From Gemmatimonadota bacterium (lineage in GTDB: Bacteria; Gemmatimonadota; Gemmatimonadetes; Gemmatimonadales; GWC2-71-9), in the NCBI GenBank assembly GCA_003221995.1, contig QHUR01000033.1, forward strand, positions 1 to 44,427: a DNA stretch of 44,427 bases. The letters run 5' to 3'. Below, piece after piece: positions 27,807-38,575 of the stretch. A model generated the notes under the pieces. The model was not told where the DNA came from, made no database searches, and worked only from the letters and a program-made list of their open reading frames with translations. Within the stretch, counting starts at the first letter, position 1. Every line of letters starts with the position of its first letter. The position numbers and the translations under genes are program-made.

Positions 27807-28771
27807 CCGGCGTCGTGCTCGCCCGGACGGGCTCGACCTATCGCGTGCACGCGGAGCGCGGGGAAATAACGGCGGTGCTGCGCGGGAGGCTCAAGCGCAG
27901 AGACGATGACCGCGTCGTCGCGGGGGATGTGGTCGACCTGGACGTTCGCGGCGACGGCCCGGCCGCCATCACGGGCGTGCGCCCGCGCCGCTCGCTGCTC
28001 GCGCGCCGCTCGTCCGGCACGCGTGGGCCCGGCCGGCGGCAGCCGATCGCCGCGAACGTGGACCAGGTCGTCGTGGTGGCCGCGACACGGGATCCCGAGC
28101 CGGACTTCCGCATGCTGGATCGCCTGCTGGTGATCGCCGAGGCGAATCGCATCCCCCCGGTGCTGGTCCTCAACAAGCTCGAGCTCGACCGCGGAGTGCT
28201 CGAGCCGTTCCGCCGCCGCTACGGGCCCGCCGGCTATCAGGTGCTCCCGACGTCGGCCAAGGCGGGGGAGGGTCTTCCCGCGCTGCGCGACCTGCTGCGG
28301 GGCCGCGCCTCGGTCCTGACCGGGGAGTCTGGCGTGGGAAAGTCGAGCCTCGTGAACGCGCTCCAGCCCGGCCTGAATCTCCGGATCGGCGAGATCAGCG
28401 AGAAGTGGGGGACGGGGAAGCACACGACGCGGGCGGCGCAGCTCGTGCCCCTCGCCGGGGGCGGGGGCGGGGGGGGCGTGGGGGGGGTGGGGGGCGCGGG
28501 GGGCGCCTACGTGGTGGACACGCCGGGCCTGCGGGAGGTCGCGGCCTGGGGCGTCGACCCGGAGCTGCTCGCCCCCTGTTTTCCCGAGTTCCGCCCCTTC
28601 CTAGACCAGTGCCGCTTCGACAATTGCCGCCATCTGGCCGAGCCGGATTGCGGCGTACGCACCGCCGCGGAGCGGGGCGCGTTCGACCCCGACCGGCTCA
28701 CCTCTTACCGGCACATCTACGACGAGGTCAGCGTTCCTTCCTGGTCCAGCGCGCGGCGTCGCGGGCGTTGA
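27803..28771 (+). CDS. rsgA: Ribosome small-subunit biogenesis GTPase RsgA
   Basis: VDQVVVVAATRDPEPD, VLNKLEL, LTGESGVGKSSLVNAL, TGKHTTRAAQ, VVDTPGLREV, CRFDNCRHLAEPDCGV zinc motif; GTG start at 27803. Confidence 0.93.
   Translation: MTGVVLARTGSTYRVHAERGEITAVLRGRLKRRDDDRVVAGDVVDLDVRGDGPAAITGVRPRRSLLARRSSGTRGPGRRQPIAANVDQVVVVAATRDPEPDFRMLDRLLVIAEANRIPPVLVLNKLELDRGVLEPFRRRYGPAGYQVLPTSAKAGEGLPALRDLLRGRASVLTGESGVGKSSLVNALQPGLNLRIGEISEKWGTGKHTTRAAQLVPLAGGGGGGGVGGVGGAGGAYVVDTPGLREVAAWGVDPELLAPCFPEFRPFLDQCRFDNCRHLAEPDCGVRTAAERGAFDPDRLTSYRHIYDEVSVPSWSSARRRGR
28457..28503 (+). repeat. G-rich low-complexity tract (potential G-quadruplex) coding a poly-Gly insert in RsgA
   Basis: Runs of 5 to 8 G separated by single non-G bases; translates to AGGGGGGGVGGVGGAGGA. 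Confidence 0.8.
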
Positions 28772-29048
28772 TCTTCGCCATCATCGCGTCGAAGGCCTTA
28801 TCCAGATCGATCCCCTGCGAATTGGCGAGGCAGACCACCACGAACAGGATGTCGACCAGCTCCATGGCGAGCGAGCCCGCGGGCTCTTCGCGCTTCTTGG
28901 TTTTTTCGCCGAAGCGGTGGTTGATCTCGCGCGCGAGCTCGCCCACTTCCTCGGTCAGCCGGGCGAGGTTGGTGAGCGGAGAGAAGTAGCCTTCCTTATA
29001 TTGCCCGATCCACTGATCGACTCGCTGCTGGGTTTCGCGCAGGGACAA
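28728..29048 (-). CDS. MazG-like nucleotide pyrophosphohydrolase
   Basis: NLARLTEEVGELAREINHRFG ... LAMELVDILFVVVCLANSQGIDLDKAFDAMMAKINARDAARW (EExxE and ExxD). Confidence 0.9.
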   Translation of the reverse strand: MSLRETQQRVDQWIGQYKEGYFSPLTNLARLTEEVGELAREINHRFGEKTKKREEPAGSLAMELVDILFVVVCLANSQGIDLDKAFDAMMAKINARDAARWTRKER

Positions 29049-29062
29049 GGGGACTCTCCTCC

Positions 29063-30325
29063 GTGGTGAACGCCGACTTGCCGCCGCTCGCGGCGCCGTT
29101 CCGGGGCGAGCGCTTCGGCGCGTCGTCGCGCCTGAGCGCGCTGCTCGCGCCCCCCTACGACGTGGTGTCGCCGGAACAGCGCGCGCAGCTTGCCGCGCGG
29201 GACCCTCACAATATCGTGCACCTCACGCTCCCGGAAGCGCCGCCGGGGGAGGATCGCTACCTCTGGGCGGCGAGTCAGCTCGCGGCGTGGCGCAAGGAAG
29301 GGGTGCTCCGCACCGACCCCGCGGATACCGTGTACGTGGTTGCCGAGGACTTCGCGCTGCCGAGCGGGGAGCGCCGCACGCGGATCGGGATGTTCGCGGC
29401 GGTGCGGGCGGAGAGCTTCGAGACGCGGCGGGTGCGGCCGCACGAGAAGACGCACGCCGCGCCCAAGGCCGATCGCCTCGCGCTGCTGCGGGCGACGCGC
29501 GCCAACCTCGAGGCGATCTTTCTCCTCGCCCCCGATCCCGACGGCGCGCTCGCGACGGCGCTCGCCGCCGTGACCCGGCGCCCGCCCGCGGCGCGAGCCG
29601 AGCTCGACGGCGTCGCGATGCGGCTCTGGGCCGTGGCCGGCGACGAGGGGGACCGCCTCGCGGCTGCCGCCTCTCGCCACCCGCTCTACATTGCCGACGG
29701 CCACCACCGCTACGAAACGGCGATCGCCTACGCGCGGGAGAACCCGCGGGCCGATCGGGTGCTCGCCTTCGTGGTGTCCGCCACGGATCCCGGGCTCGTG
29801 ATTCTGCCGACCCACCGCATCGTCTTCGGCGCGGGCCGGGATCCCGCGAAGCTGATTCCGGCGTGGCGCGAGTGGTTCGACGTAGGGCGTGTGGCACCCT
29901 GCGCCGACCGCATCGAGCGGCTGGCAGAGCTGGGCCGTCAGGGAACGGCGTGCATCGTGGCGTTTCCCGGCGGCTACGACCTCACCTTGGTGCTGAAGCG
30001 GGACGCGCCGCTCGACAGGTTTCCCGAGCTCGGGCACACGGAGGCCGTGCGTGGGCTCGACGTGGCGCGCATCGAGGCGCTCGTCGTGCAGTACATTCTC
30101 AGCGCCGGCACCGCCACCCCGTCGCTCGCCTACACGGCCGACGCCCACGCCGCGTTCGACGCCGTGCGCAACGGCCGGGCAGCGGCGGCGGTGCTGCTCA
30201 ATCCCACGAAGGTGGAGCAGGTGTTCGCGGTGGCGGACGCCGGCGGGGTCATGCCGCCCAAGTCCACCTATTTCGTGCCGAAGGTGGCGAGCGGCTTGGT
30301 CATCAAGGCGGCGGAGGGAACGTGA
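29063..30325 (+). CDS. DUF1015 family protein
   Basis: SALLAPPYDVVSPEQRAQLAARDPHNIVHLTLPE, RPHEKTHAAPKADRLALLRATRANLEAIFLL, YIADGHHRYETAIAY. Confidence 0.92.
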   Translation: MVNADLPPLAAPFRGERFGASSRLSALLAPPYDVVSPEQRAQLAARDPHNIVHLTLPEAPPGEDRYLWAASQLAAWRKEGVLRTDPADTVYVVAEDFALPSGERRTRIGMFAAVRAESFETRRVRPHEKTHAAPKADRLALLRATRANLEAIFLLAPDPDGALATALAAVTRRPPAARAELDGVAMRLWAVAGDEGDRLAAAASRHPLYIADGHHRYETAIAYARENPRADRVLAFVVSATDPGLVILPTHRIVFGAGRDPAKLIPAWREWFDVGRVAPCADRIERLAELGRQGTACIVAFPGGYDLTLVLKRDAPLDRFPELGHTEAVRGLDVARIEALVVQYILSAGTATPSLAYTADAHAAFDAVRNGRAAAAVLLNPTKVEQVFAVADAGGVMPPKSTYFVPKVASGLVIKAAEGT

Positions 30326-30852
30326 GCCTGAACGGCAAGAAGGTCCTGTTCTTCGCGGGCCCGCTGTACGAGGATCTGGAGCTCTGGTATCCGAAGATCC
30401 GGCTCGAGGAGGAAGGCGCGGCGACCACGGTCGCGGGCCTCGGGGAGAAAACCTACCAGGGGAAGCGCGGGTATCCCGTCACCGTGGACACGAACGTGGA
30501 TCAGGTGAGTGCCGCGGGCTTCGACGGGCTCGTGATCCCGGGAGGGTTCGCGCCTGATCAGCTGCGGCGCTACGATACGGTGCTCCGGATCACCCGGGAG
30601 ATCTATCAGGCTGGGAAGCCGCTCGCGTTCATCTGCCACGCGGGATGGGTGCCCATCTCGGCGAAGATCCTCAAGGGCAAGCGGGCGACCAGCGTCCGGG
30701 CCATCAAGGACGACATGGAGAATGCCGGAGTCATCTGGGAAGACGCCGCCGTCGTGATCGACGGGAACCTGATCTCGTCCCGTACTCCCGCGGACCTGCC
30801 CGCGTTCTGCAAGGCGCTGATCGCGGCGCTCAGGAAGGGGCCGGCGGACTAA
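30322..30852 (+). CDS. DJ-1/PfpI family protein
   Basis: KKVLFFAGPLYEDLELWYPKIRLEEEGA, YPVTVDTNVDQV, GLVIPGGFAPDQLRR, LAFICHAGWV (nucleophile elbow); GTG start at 30322. Confidence 0.9.
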   Translation: MSLNGKKVLFFAGPLYEDLELWYPKIRLEEEGAATTVAGLGEKTYQGKRGYPVTVDTNVDQVSAAGFDGLVIPGGFAPDQLRRYDTVLRITREIYQAGKPLAFICHAGWVPISAKILKGKRATSVRAIKDDMENAGVIWEDAAVVIDGNLISSRTPADLPAFCKALIAALRKGPAD

Positions 30853-31106
30853 TGCCGCGCGCCCGCGACCGCATTCTCGCGAACCTCGAGTCCGTGTATC
30901 GCGAAGCCTACGAGCGCGCCAACGCCGCGGGGGACCAAGCGCGCATGGCGGACCTCGACGCCGCCTATCAGCGCGAACAGCTCCTGCTCGAGGTGCTCCT
31001 CGACATCCGCGACGCGCTGGCTGCACCGGGCGAGGCGAAACCGGAGCAGGGTCCGGGCCCCCTCGCCGCGCTCGAGACCATCCGCCGCATCACCAAGCTG
31101 CGCTGA
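30852..31106 (+). CDS. Small hypothetical protein (84 aa)
   Basis: MPRARDRILANLESVYREAYERANAAGDQARMADLDAAYQREQLLLEVLLDIRDALA; overlaps the pfpI-like stop. Confidence 0.65.
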   Translation: MPRARDRILANLESVYREAYERANAAGDQARMADLDAAYQREQLLLEVLLDIRDALAAPGEAKPEQGPGPLAALETIRRITKLR

Positions 31107-31117
31107 GGGGATCCGAT

Positions 31118-32776
31118 ATGTCGCGACGCTTCTCCGCCCCCGGGCTGTTGCTGATCTGTCTCGCCGCCTGCGGCCGCAAGGCCGACCTCATCATCACGGG
31201 TGGCGTCGTCTGGACCGGCCTCTCCAGCGGCCAGCCGCAGCCCGGCGCCGTGGCGGTCAGAGGTGGCAGGATCGTCGCGGTCGGTGACACGGCGGTGGTG
31301 CGCCGCTACGTGGGCGCCGAGACCCAGGTCCTGTCCGCGCGCGGCGGGCTCATCATGCCCGGGTTCTCGGACGGGCACACCCACTTCATCAACGGTGGCT
31401 TCCAGCTCGCCTCCGCGGACCTGCGCGATGCGGCCACGCCGCAGGAGTTCATCCGGCGGCTCAAGGCATACGCCCAGAAGCTCAAGCCGGGCGAATGGAT
31501 CACGGGCGGCGACTGGGACCACACCCTCTGGAAGGGAGCCCCGCTGCCGCGGCGCGAGTGGATCGATTCGGTGACCCCGAGCAATCCCGTGTTCGTGAAT
31601 CGGCTCGATGGTCACGAGGCGCTCGCCAACAGCGCCGCGATCAGGGCGGCCGGTGTCACCAAGGACACACCCACGCCCCCAGGCGGTGAGATCCTGCGTG
31701 ATCCGCGGACCGGCGAGCCGATCGGCATCTTCAAGGACCAGGCCTTGGGCCTGATCGACAGAGCGGTCCCAGAACCGAGCGCCGAGCAGCGCGACTCCGC
31801 GCTGGCACGGGCGCTCGCTCATGCCGCCTCGCTGGGCGTGACTGCGACCTCCCATGTGTCCGCATCCTGGGCCGACCTCGCGAGCTATCGGCGGCTGGAG
31901 AAGGCCGGGCGGATGACCCTGCGCGTGGCCGTGTACCTCGATCTCTCGCAGTGGCGCGCGGTGGCCGACACGATGCGTCGCTCGGGCCCGGGCGACGACT
32001 GGGTCAAGATCGGCGGGCTCAAGGGGTACGTGGACGGCTCGGCGGGCTCGCGCACCGCGTATTTCTTCGAGCCCTACGCGGACTCGGCGGGCTACGCAGG
32101 GCTGATGCAGTATGCCGAGCCGGACCTTCGCAACTGGATCGGCAACGCCGACTCGGCCGGGCTGCAGGTCACCGTGCACGCGATCGGCGACCGCGCGAAC
32201 GCCATCATCCTCGACATCTACGATAGCGTCGCCAAGGCCCACGGGGCGCGCGACCGGCGCTTCCGCGTCGAGCACGCGCAGCACCTGCGGCCGCAGGACA
32301 TCCCCCGCTTCGGCCGCCTGGGCGTGATTGCGTCGATGCAGCCCTACCACGCGATCGACGACGGCCGCTGGGTCGAGGGGCGCATCGGACCGGTCCGCAT
32401 CAAGACCACCTATGCGTTCCGCACGCTGCTCGACACCGGGGCGAAGCTCGGCTTCGGGTCGGACTGGACCGTCGCGCCGCTCGATCCCATCCTGGGCGTC
32501 TACGCGGCGGTGACGCGCCGCACGCTCGACGGCAAGCATCCGAGCGGCTGGGTGCCCGAGCAGAAGATCACCGTGGGAGAGGCGCTGCGCGCCTACACCG
32601 AGGGGAACGCTTACGCGACCTTCAACGAGAAGAAATGGGGGACGCTCGCCCCGGGCTATGACGCCGACCTGGTCGTGGTCGATCGCAACCTGTTCACCAT
32701 GCCGCCCGACTCGCTCGACCGGGCGATGGTGAGCTACACGGTGGTCGGTGGCAAGGTCGTGTACGCTCGGAAGTAA
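31118..32776 (+). CDS. Amidohydrolase family protein (YtcJ-like), predicted lipoprotein
   Basis: Signal with lipobox LLLICLAAC; GFSDGHTHFI, ITGGDWDHTLW, VTVHAIGDRANA, RVEHAQHLRPQD, FGSDWTVAPLDP. Confidence 0.92.
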   Translation: MSRRFSAPGLLLICLAACGRKADLIITGGVVWTGLSSGQPQPGAVAVRGGRIVAVGDTAVVRRYVGAETQVLSARGGLIMPGFSDGHTHFINGGFQLASADLRDAATPQEFIRRLKAYAQKLKPGEWITGGDWDHTLWKGAPLPRREWIDSVTPSNPVFVNRLDGHEALANSAAIRAAGVTKDTPTPPGGEILRDPRTGEPIGIFKDQALGLIDRAVPEPSAEQRDSALARALAHAASLGVTATSHVSASWADLASYRRLEKAGRMTLRVAVYLDLSQWRAVADTMRRSGPGDDWVKIGGLKGYVDGSAGSRTAYFFEPYADSAGYAGLMQYAEPDLRNWIGNADSAGLQVTVHAIGDRANAIILDIYDSVAKAHGARDRRFRVEHAQHLRPQDIPRFGRLGVIASMQPYHAIDDGRWVEGRIGPVRIKTTYAFRTLLDTGAKLGFGSDWTVAPLDPILGVYAAVTRRTLDGKHPSGWVPEQKITVGEALRAYTEGNAYATFNEKKWGTLAPGYDADLVVVDRNLFTMPPDSLDRAMVSYTVVGGKVVYARK

Positions 32777-32785
32777 AGGTGTCAC

Positions 32786-33265
32786 CTATCCGGAGTACTT
32801 GAACCCAGCCGCCTGCAGCGTGAGGGCTGGCCCCTCGCGCTCCACGCCTGCCTCCACCACCTCCCCCAGCACGAGCGTATGGTCGCCGCTCGGCATCGTA
32901 GCGACCACGCGACACTCCAACCAGCCGAGCGCTTCGGTGAGGATGGGCGCGCCCGAGACCGGAGCTGGCTTGGTCTTGATCCCCTTGAGCTTTTGCGGGG
33001 TGTTGGCGGAGGAGCGGCCCAGCTTGCCGGCCAGGTCGCGCTGGCCATCGTGGAGCACGTTGAGCCCGAAGTGGTGGGCGTCGCGGATCAGGTCGATCGT
33101 CTTCGAGGTGTTCTCGACCGCCACCACGACCATCGGCGGCTCGAACGATGCTTGCGTCACCCAGTTCGCGGTCATGCCGTGCTCCTCGCCGCGGTGGGCG
33201 ACGGTGACGGCGTAGAGGCCGTAGGGAAAGCTCCGCAGCACCGTCTTCTTCGCGGCCTCATCCAT
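32786..33265 (-). CDS. Flavin reductase family protein
   Basis: YGLYAVTVAHRGEEHGMTANWVTQASFEPPMVVVAVENTSKTIDLIRDAHHFGLNVL; ATG at 33265. Confidence 0.9.
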   Translation of the reverse strand: MDEAAKKTVLRSFPYGLYAVTVAHRGEEHGMTANWVTQASFEPPMVVVAVENTSKTIDLIRDAHHFGLNVLHDGQRDLAGKLGRSSANTPQKLKGIKTKPAPVSGAPILTEALGWLECRVVATMPSGDHTLVLGEVVEAGVEREGPALTLQAAGFKYSG

Positions 33266-33363
33266 GCTCGTCCTCGCGTGGTGGGTGGGTCCGTCGCGCA
33301 GTGAAATATTGACCGGCCTCACCGCGGCCGCCATCTTGCCCCGAATCAGGCTATTTTTCTCCC

Positions 33364-35484
33364 ATGTCGACGCGCACCAAACCGCAGCCGAAGGCCGCCA
33401 AGCCGCTCGCCAAGGCGGACCTGCTCGACATGTTCCGCCTCATGTACCTCTCCCGCCGTCTCGACGACCGCGAGATCCAGCTCAAGCGCCAGAACAAGAT
33501 CTTCTTCCAGATATCGGGTGCCGGCCACGAGGCGGTGCTCGTCGCCGCCGGCAGGGTGCTGCACCCCACGTACGACTGGTTCTATCCCTATTACCGCGAC
33601 CGCGCCCTGTGCCTCGCCCTCGGCATGACGCCGACGGAGATGCTGCTTTCGGCCGTCGCCGCGGCCGACGACCCGAATTCGGGTGGCCGCCAGATGCCGT
33701 CCCACTGGGGCCACAAGGCGCTCCACATCGTGAGCCAATCGAGCCCCACGGGGACCCAGCTGCTGCAGGCGGTGGGCTGCGCCGAGGCGTGGCTGCGTTT
33801 CGATCGCAGCGACGGCATCGCGGAGAAGCCGATTCGCGGCGACGAAGTCGTCTACTGCTCCGGGGGCGACGGCACCACGAGCCAGGGTGAGTTCTGGGAG
33901 GCGATGAACACCGCGAGCAATCTGAAGCTGCCGGTCCTGTTTCTGATCGAGGACAACAAGTACGCGATCTCGGTGCCGGTCGAAGTGCAGACGGCGGGGG
34001 CCTCGGTGTCGAAGCTCGTGGCCAACTTTCCTGACCTCTTCATCGAAGAAGTGGACGGCTGCGACCCGATCGCGTCCTTCGAGACCCTGACCCGCGCGGT
34101 CGCGCACTGCCGGCAGCGCCGCGGTCCCGCCCTCGTGCATGCGCACGTCATCCGGCCGTACTCGCACTCGCTGTCGGACGACGAGGTGCTGTACAAACCG
34201 CCCAAGGAGCGTGAGGAGGAGTCGAAGCGGGACCCCATCGCGACGTTCTCCAAGCGGCTGGTGGCCGAGGGAATCGCGACTGCGGCGGAAGTCGAGGGGA
34301 TCAAGCAACAGGTGGACGAGGAGGTGGAGGTCGCGGCCGACATGGCGCTCGCCTCCCCCCAGCCCCAGCCCGAGACGGCGCTCCACTACGTCTACTCCCC
34401 TGACGTCGATCCCACGTCGGAGCAGTTCGACACCGAGGATGACCCCCAGTTCGCGGGGGATCCGACGACGATGGTGGACCTCCTGAACGTCTGCCTCAAG
34501 GACGAGATGGCCCGCGATCCGCGTATCCTCCTCTTCGGCGAGGACGTGGCCGACGTCAGCCGGGACCAGTACCTGGGCCAGGTGAAGGGGAAGGGCGGGG
34601 TCTTCAAGGTCACCTGGGGGTTGCAGCGGCAGTTCGGGAGCGGGCGGGTATACAACTCGCCGCTCGCGGAGGCGAACATCATCGGGCGGGCGATCGGACT
34701 CGCCACGCGGGGCCTCAAGCCGGTCGTGGAGATCCAGTTCTTTGACTACATCTGGCCGGCCTACCACCAGCTGCGCAACGAGCTCGCCACGCTGCGGTGG
34801 CGCTCGCACAACGCCTTCAGCTGCCCCGTCGTGGTGCGCGTGACGTATGGTGGTTACCTCAAGGGCGGGGCGATCTACCACTCGCAGACGGGCGCCGTCG
34901 TGTTCACCGCCATTCCCGGGCTCCGCGTCGTGTGCCCCGCAACCGCCCTCGACGCGAACGGCCTGCTCCGCACCGCCATCCGCTGCGACGACCCGGTCCT
35001 GTTTCTCGAGCACAAGCACCTCTATCGCCAGACCTACAACAAGGCGCCCAACCCCGGCCCGAACTTCATGATCCCCTTCGGCAAGGCCAAGGTAGTCAAG
35101 GAGGGGCCCGACCTCACGGTCGTGACGTACGGGGCCGTCGTGCACCGGGCGCTCCTCGCGGCGAAGGAACTCGAGGAGAGAGACGGTGTGCGGGCCGAGG
35201 TCATCGATCTGCGGAGCCTCTCGCCGATCGACTGGGACGCGATCGCCCGATCGGTGCAAAAGACCAGCCGGGTGCTCGTCGCTTACGAGGACGCGCGCTC
35301 CTGGGGCTACGGCGCCGAGATCGCGGCGCGCGTCGCGGACGAGGCGTTCTCGTGGCTCGACGCGCCGGTGAAGCGCGTCGCGTCGACCGATACGTTCGTC
35401 GGGTACGCCCCCACGCTGGAAGACTTCATCCTGCCGCAGGTGGAAGATCTCGCGCAGGCGATGCGCGAGCTGCATGCGTTCTAG
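33364..35484 (+). CDS. Thiamine-diphosphate 2-oxoacid dehydrogenase E1, alpha-beta fusion
   Basis: E1-alpha: [53 protein letters not shown]1-beta: [62 protein letters not shown]. Confidence 0.92.
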   Translation: MSTRTKPQPKAAKPLAKADLLDMFRLMYLSRRLDDREIQLKRQNKIFFQISGAGHEAVLVAAGRVLHPTYDWFYPYYRDRALCLALGMTPTEMLLSAVAAADDPNSGGRQMPSHWGHKALHIVSQSSPTGTQLLQAVGCAEAWLRFDRSDGIAEKPIRGDEVVYCSGGDGTTSQGEFWEAMNTASNLKLPVLFLIEDNKYAISVPVEVQTAGASVSKLVANFPDLFIEEVDGCDPIASFETLTRAVAHCRQRRGPALVHAHVIRPYSHSLSDDEVLYKPPKEREEESKRDPIATFSKRLVAEGIATAAEVEGIKQQVDEEVEVAADMALASPQPQPETALHYVYSPDVDPTSEQFDTEDDPQFAGDPTTMVDLLNVCLKDEMARDPRILLFGEDVADVSRDQYLGQVKGKGGVFKVTWGLQRQFGSGRVYNSPLAEANIIGRAIGLATRGLKPVVEIQFFDYIWPAYHQLRNELATLRWRSHNAFSCPVVVRVTYGGYLKGGAIYHSQTGAVVFTAIPGLRVVCPATALDANGLLRTAIRCDDPVLFLEHKHLYRQTYNKAPNPGPNFMIPFGKAKVVKEGPDLTVVTYGAVVHRALLAAKELEERDGVRAEVIDLRSLSPIDWDAIARSVQKTSRVLVAYEDARSWGYGAEIAARVADEAFSWLDAPVKRVASTDTFVGYAPTLEDFILPQVEDLAQAMRELHAF

Positions 35485-38400
35485 CGCGGCCCGCGGCTAC
35501 AGCCTCTTGTTCTTCCTCTCCGGGGCCACCGGGCTCGTGTACGAGCTCCTCTGGGTCCGGCTCCTCTATCAGGCGTTCGGCTCGACGATCGAGTCGGTGA
35601 CCACCGTCGTGGCCGCCTACATGGGTGGGCTCGGGCTCGGCGCCTGGCTGCTCGGGCGACGCAGCGACCGCCACACGCGGCCCGCGGCCCTCTACGGCAG
35701 GCTCGAGATCGCGATCGGCGTGTTCGGCCTCGTCTCGCCTTTCGTGCTGGCACTGGCGCACCGCGTCTACGTGAGTGCGGCCGGGGCGCTCGGCCTCGGC
35801 GGGGGGGTGAGCGTGGCGCTGCGGTTCACGCTGGCCGCGCTGGTACTGCTCGTCCCGACCACGCTGATGGGCGGCACCCTCCCCGTGCTCACCCGCGCGT
35901 TCATGGGCACCGAGCGCGATCGCCTGAAGCGGTCCCTGGGCTGGCTGTACGGCATCAACACCCTGGGTGCTGTCGCGGGCACGGCGCTCGCCGGCTTCTT
36001 CCTGATCGAGTACGTCGGCATCCGGGCAAGCCTCTGGGCCACGGCCGCGGTCAACCTCGGACTCGGAGCGGCGGCGCTCGCGCTGGCGCGCCCGCTCGAA
36101 CCCGTTCCCGTCCCCGCGCTCGCCGTCGACGGGCCGGTGGCCCCGGTGGCCCCGGTGGCCCCGGCCGCGGAGGCGGGTCGCACGCTGCGCAGAGTGGGGC
36201 TCGGGTTGCTCGGCGTGACCGCGTTCGCCGCCCTGCTGCACGAGATCGCGTGGACTCGCGTCCTGGTGATGATCGTGGGAGGCTCGACGTACGCCTTCAC
36301 GCTGGTGCTGCTCGTCTTCCTCCTGGGGATCGGACTGGGCAGCGCGGTGCTCACCCGCGGCGCCGCCGCCGCCTCCGAGACGGCCGCCGACGCGGCCCTG
36401 GCGCAGGGGGTGACGGCGGCGGGCGCGGCGCTCCTGTTCGCGTTCTTCAGCTTGCTGCCCCGCTACATCATCGCCGTGTTTCAAGCGCAGTCCTGGGGTG
36501 CCTCCCAGCGACTGGTGGCGCTGGGCCTCGTGATCGGCGGCGTCGTGCTGGTTCCGGCGATCGGGATGGGGATGACCTTTCCGCTGTTGACCGATCTCGT
36601 GGCGCCCGGCGGCAGCGGCCGGGGGGAAGACGTGGGGCGCGCCTACGCCCTGAACACCGTGGGCAGCATCGCCGGGGCGGTGCTCACCGGCTTCGTGTTG
36701 GTGGTGGCGTTCGGGACCGATCTGACGCTGCGCTTAGGCCTCCTCGTGAGTGCCGCAGCGGCGCTCGGACTCGCGGCGCTTGCGGCCCGCGGCGTTGCCG
36801 AGGGCTCGGCGCAGCACCGCCGGCTGCGGGCCCGCGTGCTCGGGGCGGGCGTCCTCGCCAGCGCCGGGCTCGTCGCGGCGCTCGGCGCCCCCCGCTGGAG
36901 TACCCGGCTGATCGACCTCGGCCCCGCCATCTACGCGCGCGAGCCGATGGATCGCGCCGCCGTCGAGACGTTCCTCGGCCATCGCGGCGCCCGCCAGCTC
37001 GCCTATCGCGAGGGCCGCAACGCCACCGTGTCCGTATGGGAGAGCGGCCCGGGCCGGAGCCTCAAGGTGAACGGCAAGGCGGACGCCTCCGACCACGGAG
37101 ACATGGACACCGAGATCATGCTCGGCCTCGCCCCCGTCGCGGCCCGCCCGCAAGCGAGCACCGCACTGGTGATCGGCTACGGCAGCGGGGTAACGGCCCG
37201 GGTGCTGGCCGACGTGCCGGGCATGCGGCGCGTGCGCGTCGTGGAGATCGAGCCCGCGGTGCTCGCCATGAGCCGCTACTTCGAGCACGTCAATGACACC
37301 GTGCTGGCGCGCCCCGGCGTCGCGGCAGTGGTGGACGACGCGCGCAGCGCGCTCCAGCTCGACCCCGCACGCTACGACGTGATCTCGTCCGAGCCGAGCA
37401 ACATCTGGCTGGCGGGGGTCGCGACCCTCTATACGCCCGAGTTCTACCGCATCGTGCGCCGTCGCCTCGCGGACGACGGCGTCTTCTGCCAGTGGGTCCA
37501 GCTCTATCAGGTGCCGGTCCCGGTCGTTGCGGGCGTGGTGCGGAACATCCGTACGGTGTTTCCGCACGTGGAAGTGTGGTTCAGCTCGCCGGGCGACGTT
37601 CTGATCGTCGGCTCGCTCAAGCCGCTGACGTACGATGCGGCGTGGCTCGCGCGGCTGGTGGGGCCGGGCGGCGCGCTGGGCGGGCTCGCGCGGGAGTACC
37701 TGGCGGTGGATGCCCCGGAGCAGTACTTCGGCCACCTGCTGCTCGACTCGATCGGGGCGGCACGGCTCGTCGAGCGCGCCACGATCGTCCACAGGGACGA
37801 CCGGCCCCGGCTCGAGTTCGTAGCCGCGCGCCGCTTCCTCGACACAGGGACGGAGGGCGTTTTCGACTCGCTCGCCGCCTTGGCGGGTGCGGCGCCCGCG
37901 CACGGCTCGCCGCTGCTCTTCGCCAGGGCGCTCACCGCGCGGCGCGGCGACCTCGCGGCGTGGCGTTACGTCGAGGCGGCGCGGCGCCAGCGCCCCGACG
38001 ACCCCTTCTGGACGGTCCACGCCGCGGCCATTCGCCTCGGGGCCGGCGACACCACGTTCGCCGACACCGCCCTCGCGCGGTTCGTCCCGCGGAGCGCCGA
38101 TGCGGCGTTGCTCGCGGGGCTCGTCGCCGCGAAGCGGGGACAGGGGGAGCGCGCGCGGCGCCTGCTCGCACAGGCGCTCGCGGGTGGCGCGGGAGTGGAC
38201 AGCGCGGAGGCGAAGGCGGCGCTCGCGACGTTGGCCACGCGGGACAAGCGGTGGGCGGACGCCGCGGCGCTCGCGCGGGCCGCGTTCGCGGCGGAGGGCA
38301 CATTGCGGCACCCCTATCCCCGGGCGTGGTTGGCGGAGGCGTTGACCCGCATGGTGCAGGCCGGCCCCGCTGCGTCGGCGGACAGCCTGCTCGCCGACGC

Positions 38401-38575
38401 CGTACGCGGTCGGCCCGGCTGGTCGACGCTGCACGAGCTGCGCGCGTTCGCCGCGCTGCGGATGGGACGCTGCGATGTGGCGGTGAAGGAGTTCCTGCTG
38501 CTGCTCGACTTCGGGATCGAGCGCGACGACGGGCCCGACCTGGTGATGCGCTGCCGCCGTGGCCTGAAGCTCTAG
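35474..38575 (+). CDS. Fused MFS / spermidine synthase-like protein with repeat-type C-terminus
   Basis: [21 protein letters not shown]..., [17 protein letters not shown]; then [34 protein letters not shown]...[26 protein letters not shown]-terminal Ala/Leu helical repeats. Confidence 0.9.
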   Translation: MRSSAARGYSLLFFLSGATGLVYELLWVRLLYQAFGSTIESVTTVVAAYMGGLGLGAWLLGRRSDRHTRPAALYGRLEIAIGVFGLVSPFVLALAHRVYVSAAGALGLGGGVSVALRFTLAALVLLVPTTLMGGTLPVLTRAFMGTERDRLKRSLGWLYGINTLGAVAGTALAGFFLIEYVGIRASLWATAAVNLGLGAAALALARPLEPVPVPALAVDGPVAPVAPVAPAAEAGRTLRRVGLGLLGVTAFAALLHEIAWTRVLVMIVGGSTYAFTLVLLVFLLGIGLGSAVLTRGAAAASETAADAALAQGVTAAGAALLFAFFSLLPRYIIAVFQAQSWGASQRLVALGLVIGGVVLVPAIGMGMTFPLLTDLVAPGGSGRGEDVGRAYALNTVGSIAGAVLTGFVLVVAFGTDLTLRLGLLVSAAAALGLAALAARGVAEGSAQHRRLRARVLGAGVLASAGLVAALGAPRWSTRLIDLGPAIYAREPMDRAAVETFLGHRGARQLAYREGRNATVSVWESGPGRSLKVNGKADASDHGDMDTEIMLGLAPVAARPQASTALVIGYGSGVTARVLADVPGMRRVRVVEIEPAVLAMSRYFEHVNDTVLARPGVAAVVDDARSALQLDPARYDVISSEPSNIWLAGVATLYTPEFYRIVRRRLADDGVFCQWVQLYQVPVPVVAGVVRNIRTVFPHVEVWFSSPGDVLIVGSLKPLTYDAAWLARLVGPGGALGGLAREYLAVDAPEQYFGHLLLDSIGAARLVERATIVHRDDRPRLEFVAARRFLDTGTEGVFDSLAALAGAAPAHGSPLLFARALTARRGDLAAWRYVEAARRQRPDDPFWTVHAAAIRLGAGDTTFADTALARFVPRSADAALLAGLVAAKRGQGERARRLLAQALAGGAGVDSAEAKAALATLATRDKRWADAAALARAAFAAEGTLRHPYPRAWLAEALTRMVQAGPAASADSLLADAVRGRPGWSTLHELRAFAALRMGRCDVAVKEFLLLLDFGIERDDGPDLVMRCRRGLKL

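Noticed and set aside
33346-35475. 709-aa antisense ORF opposite the E1 fusion
   Set aside because: Shadow ORF; no motif support
36136-36165. Tandem GTGGCCCCG repeat inside the MFS/spermidine synthase gene
   Set aside because: Simple in-frame Pro-Val-Ala linker ([12 protein letters not shown]) between domains; ordinary low complexity
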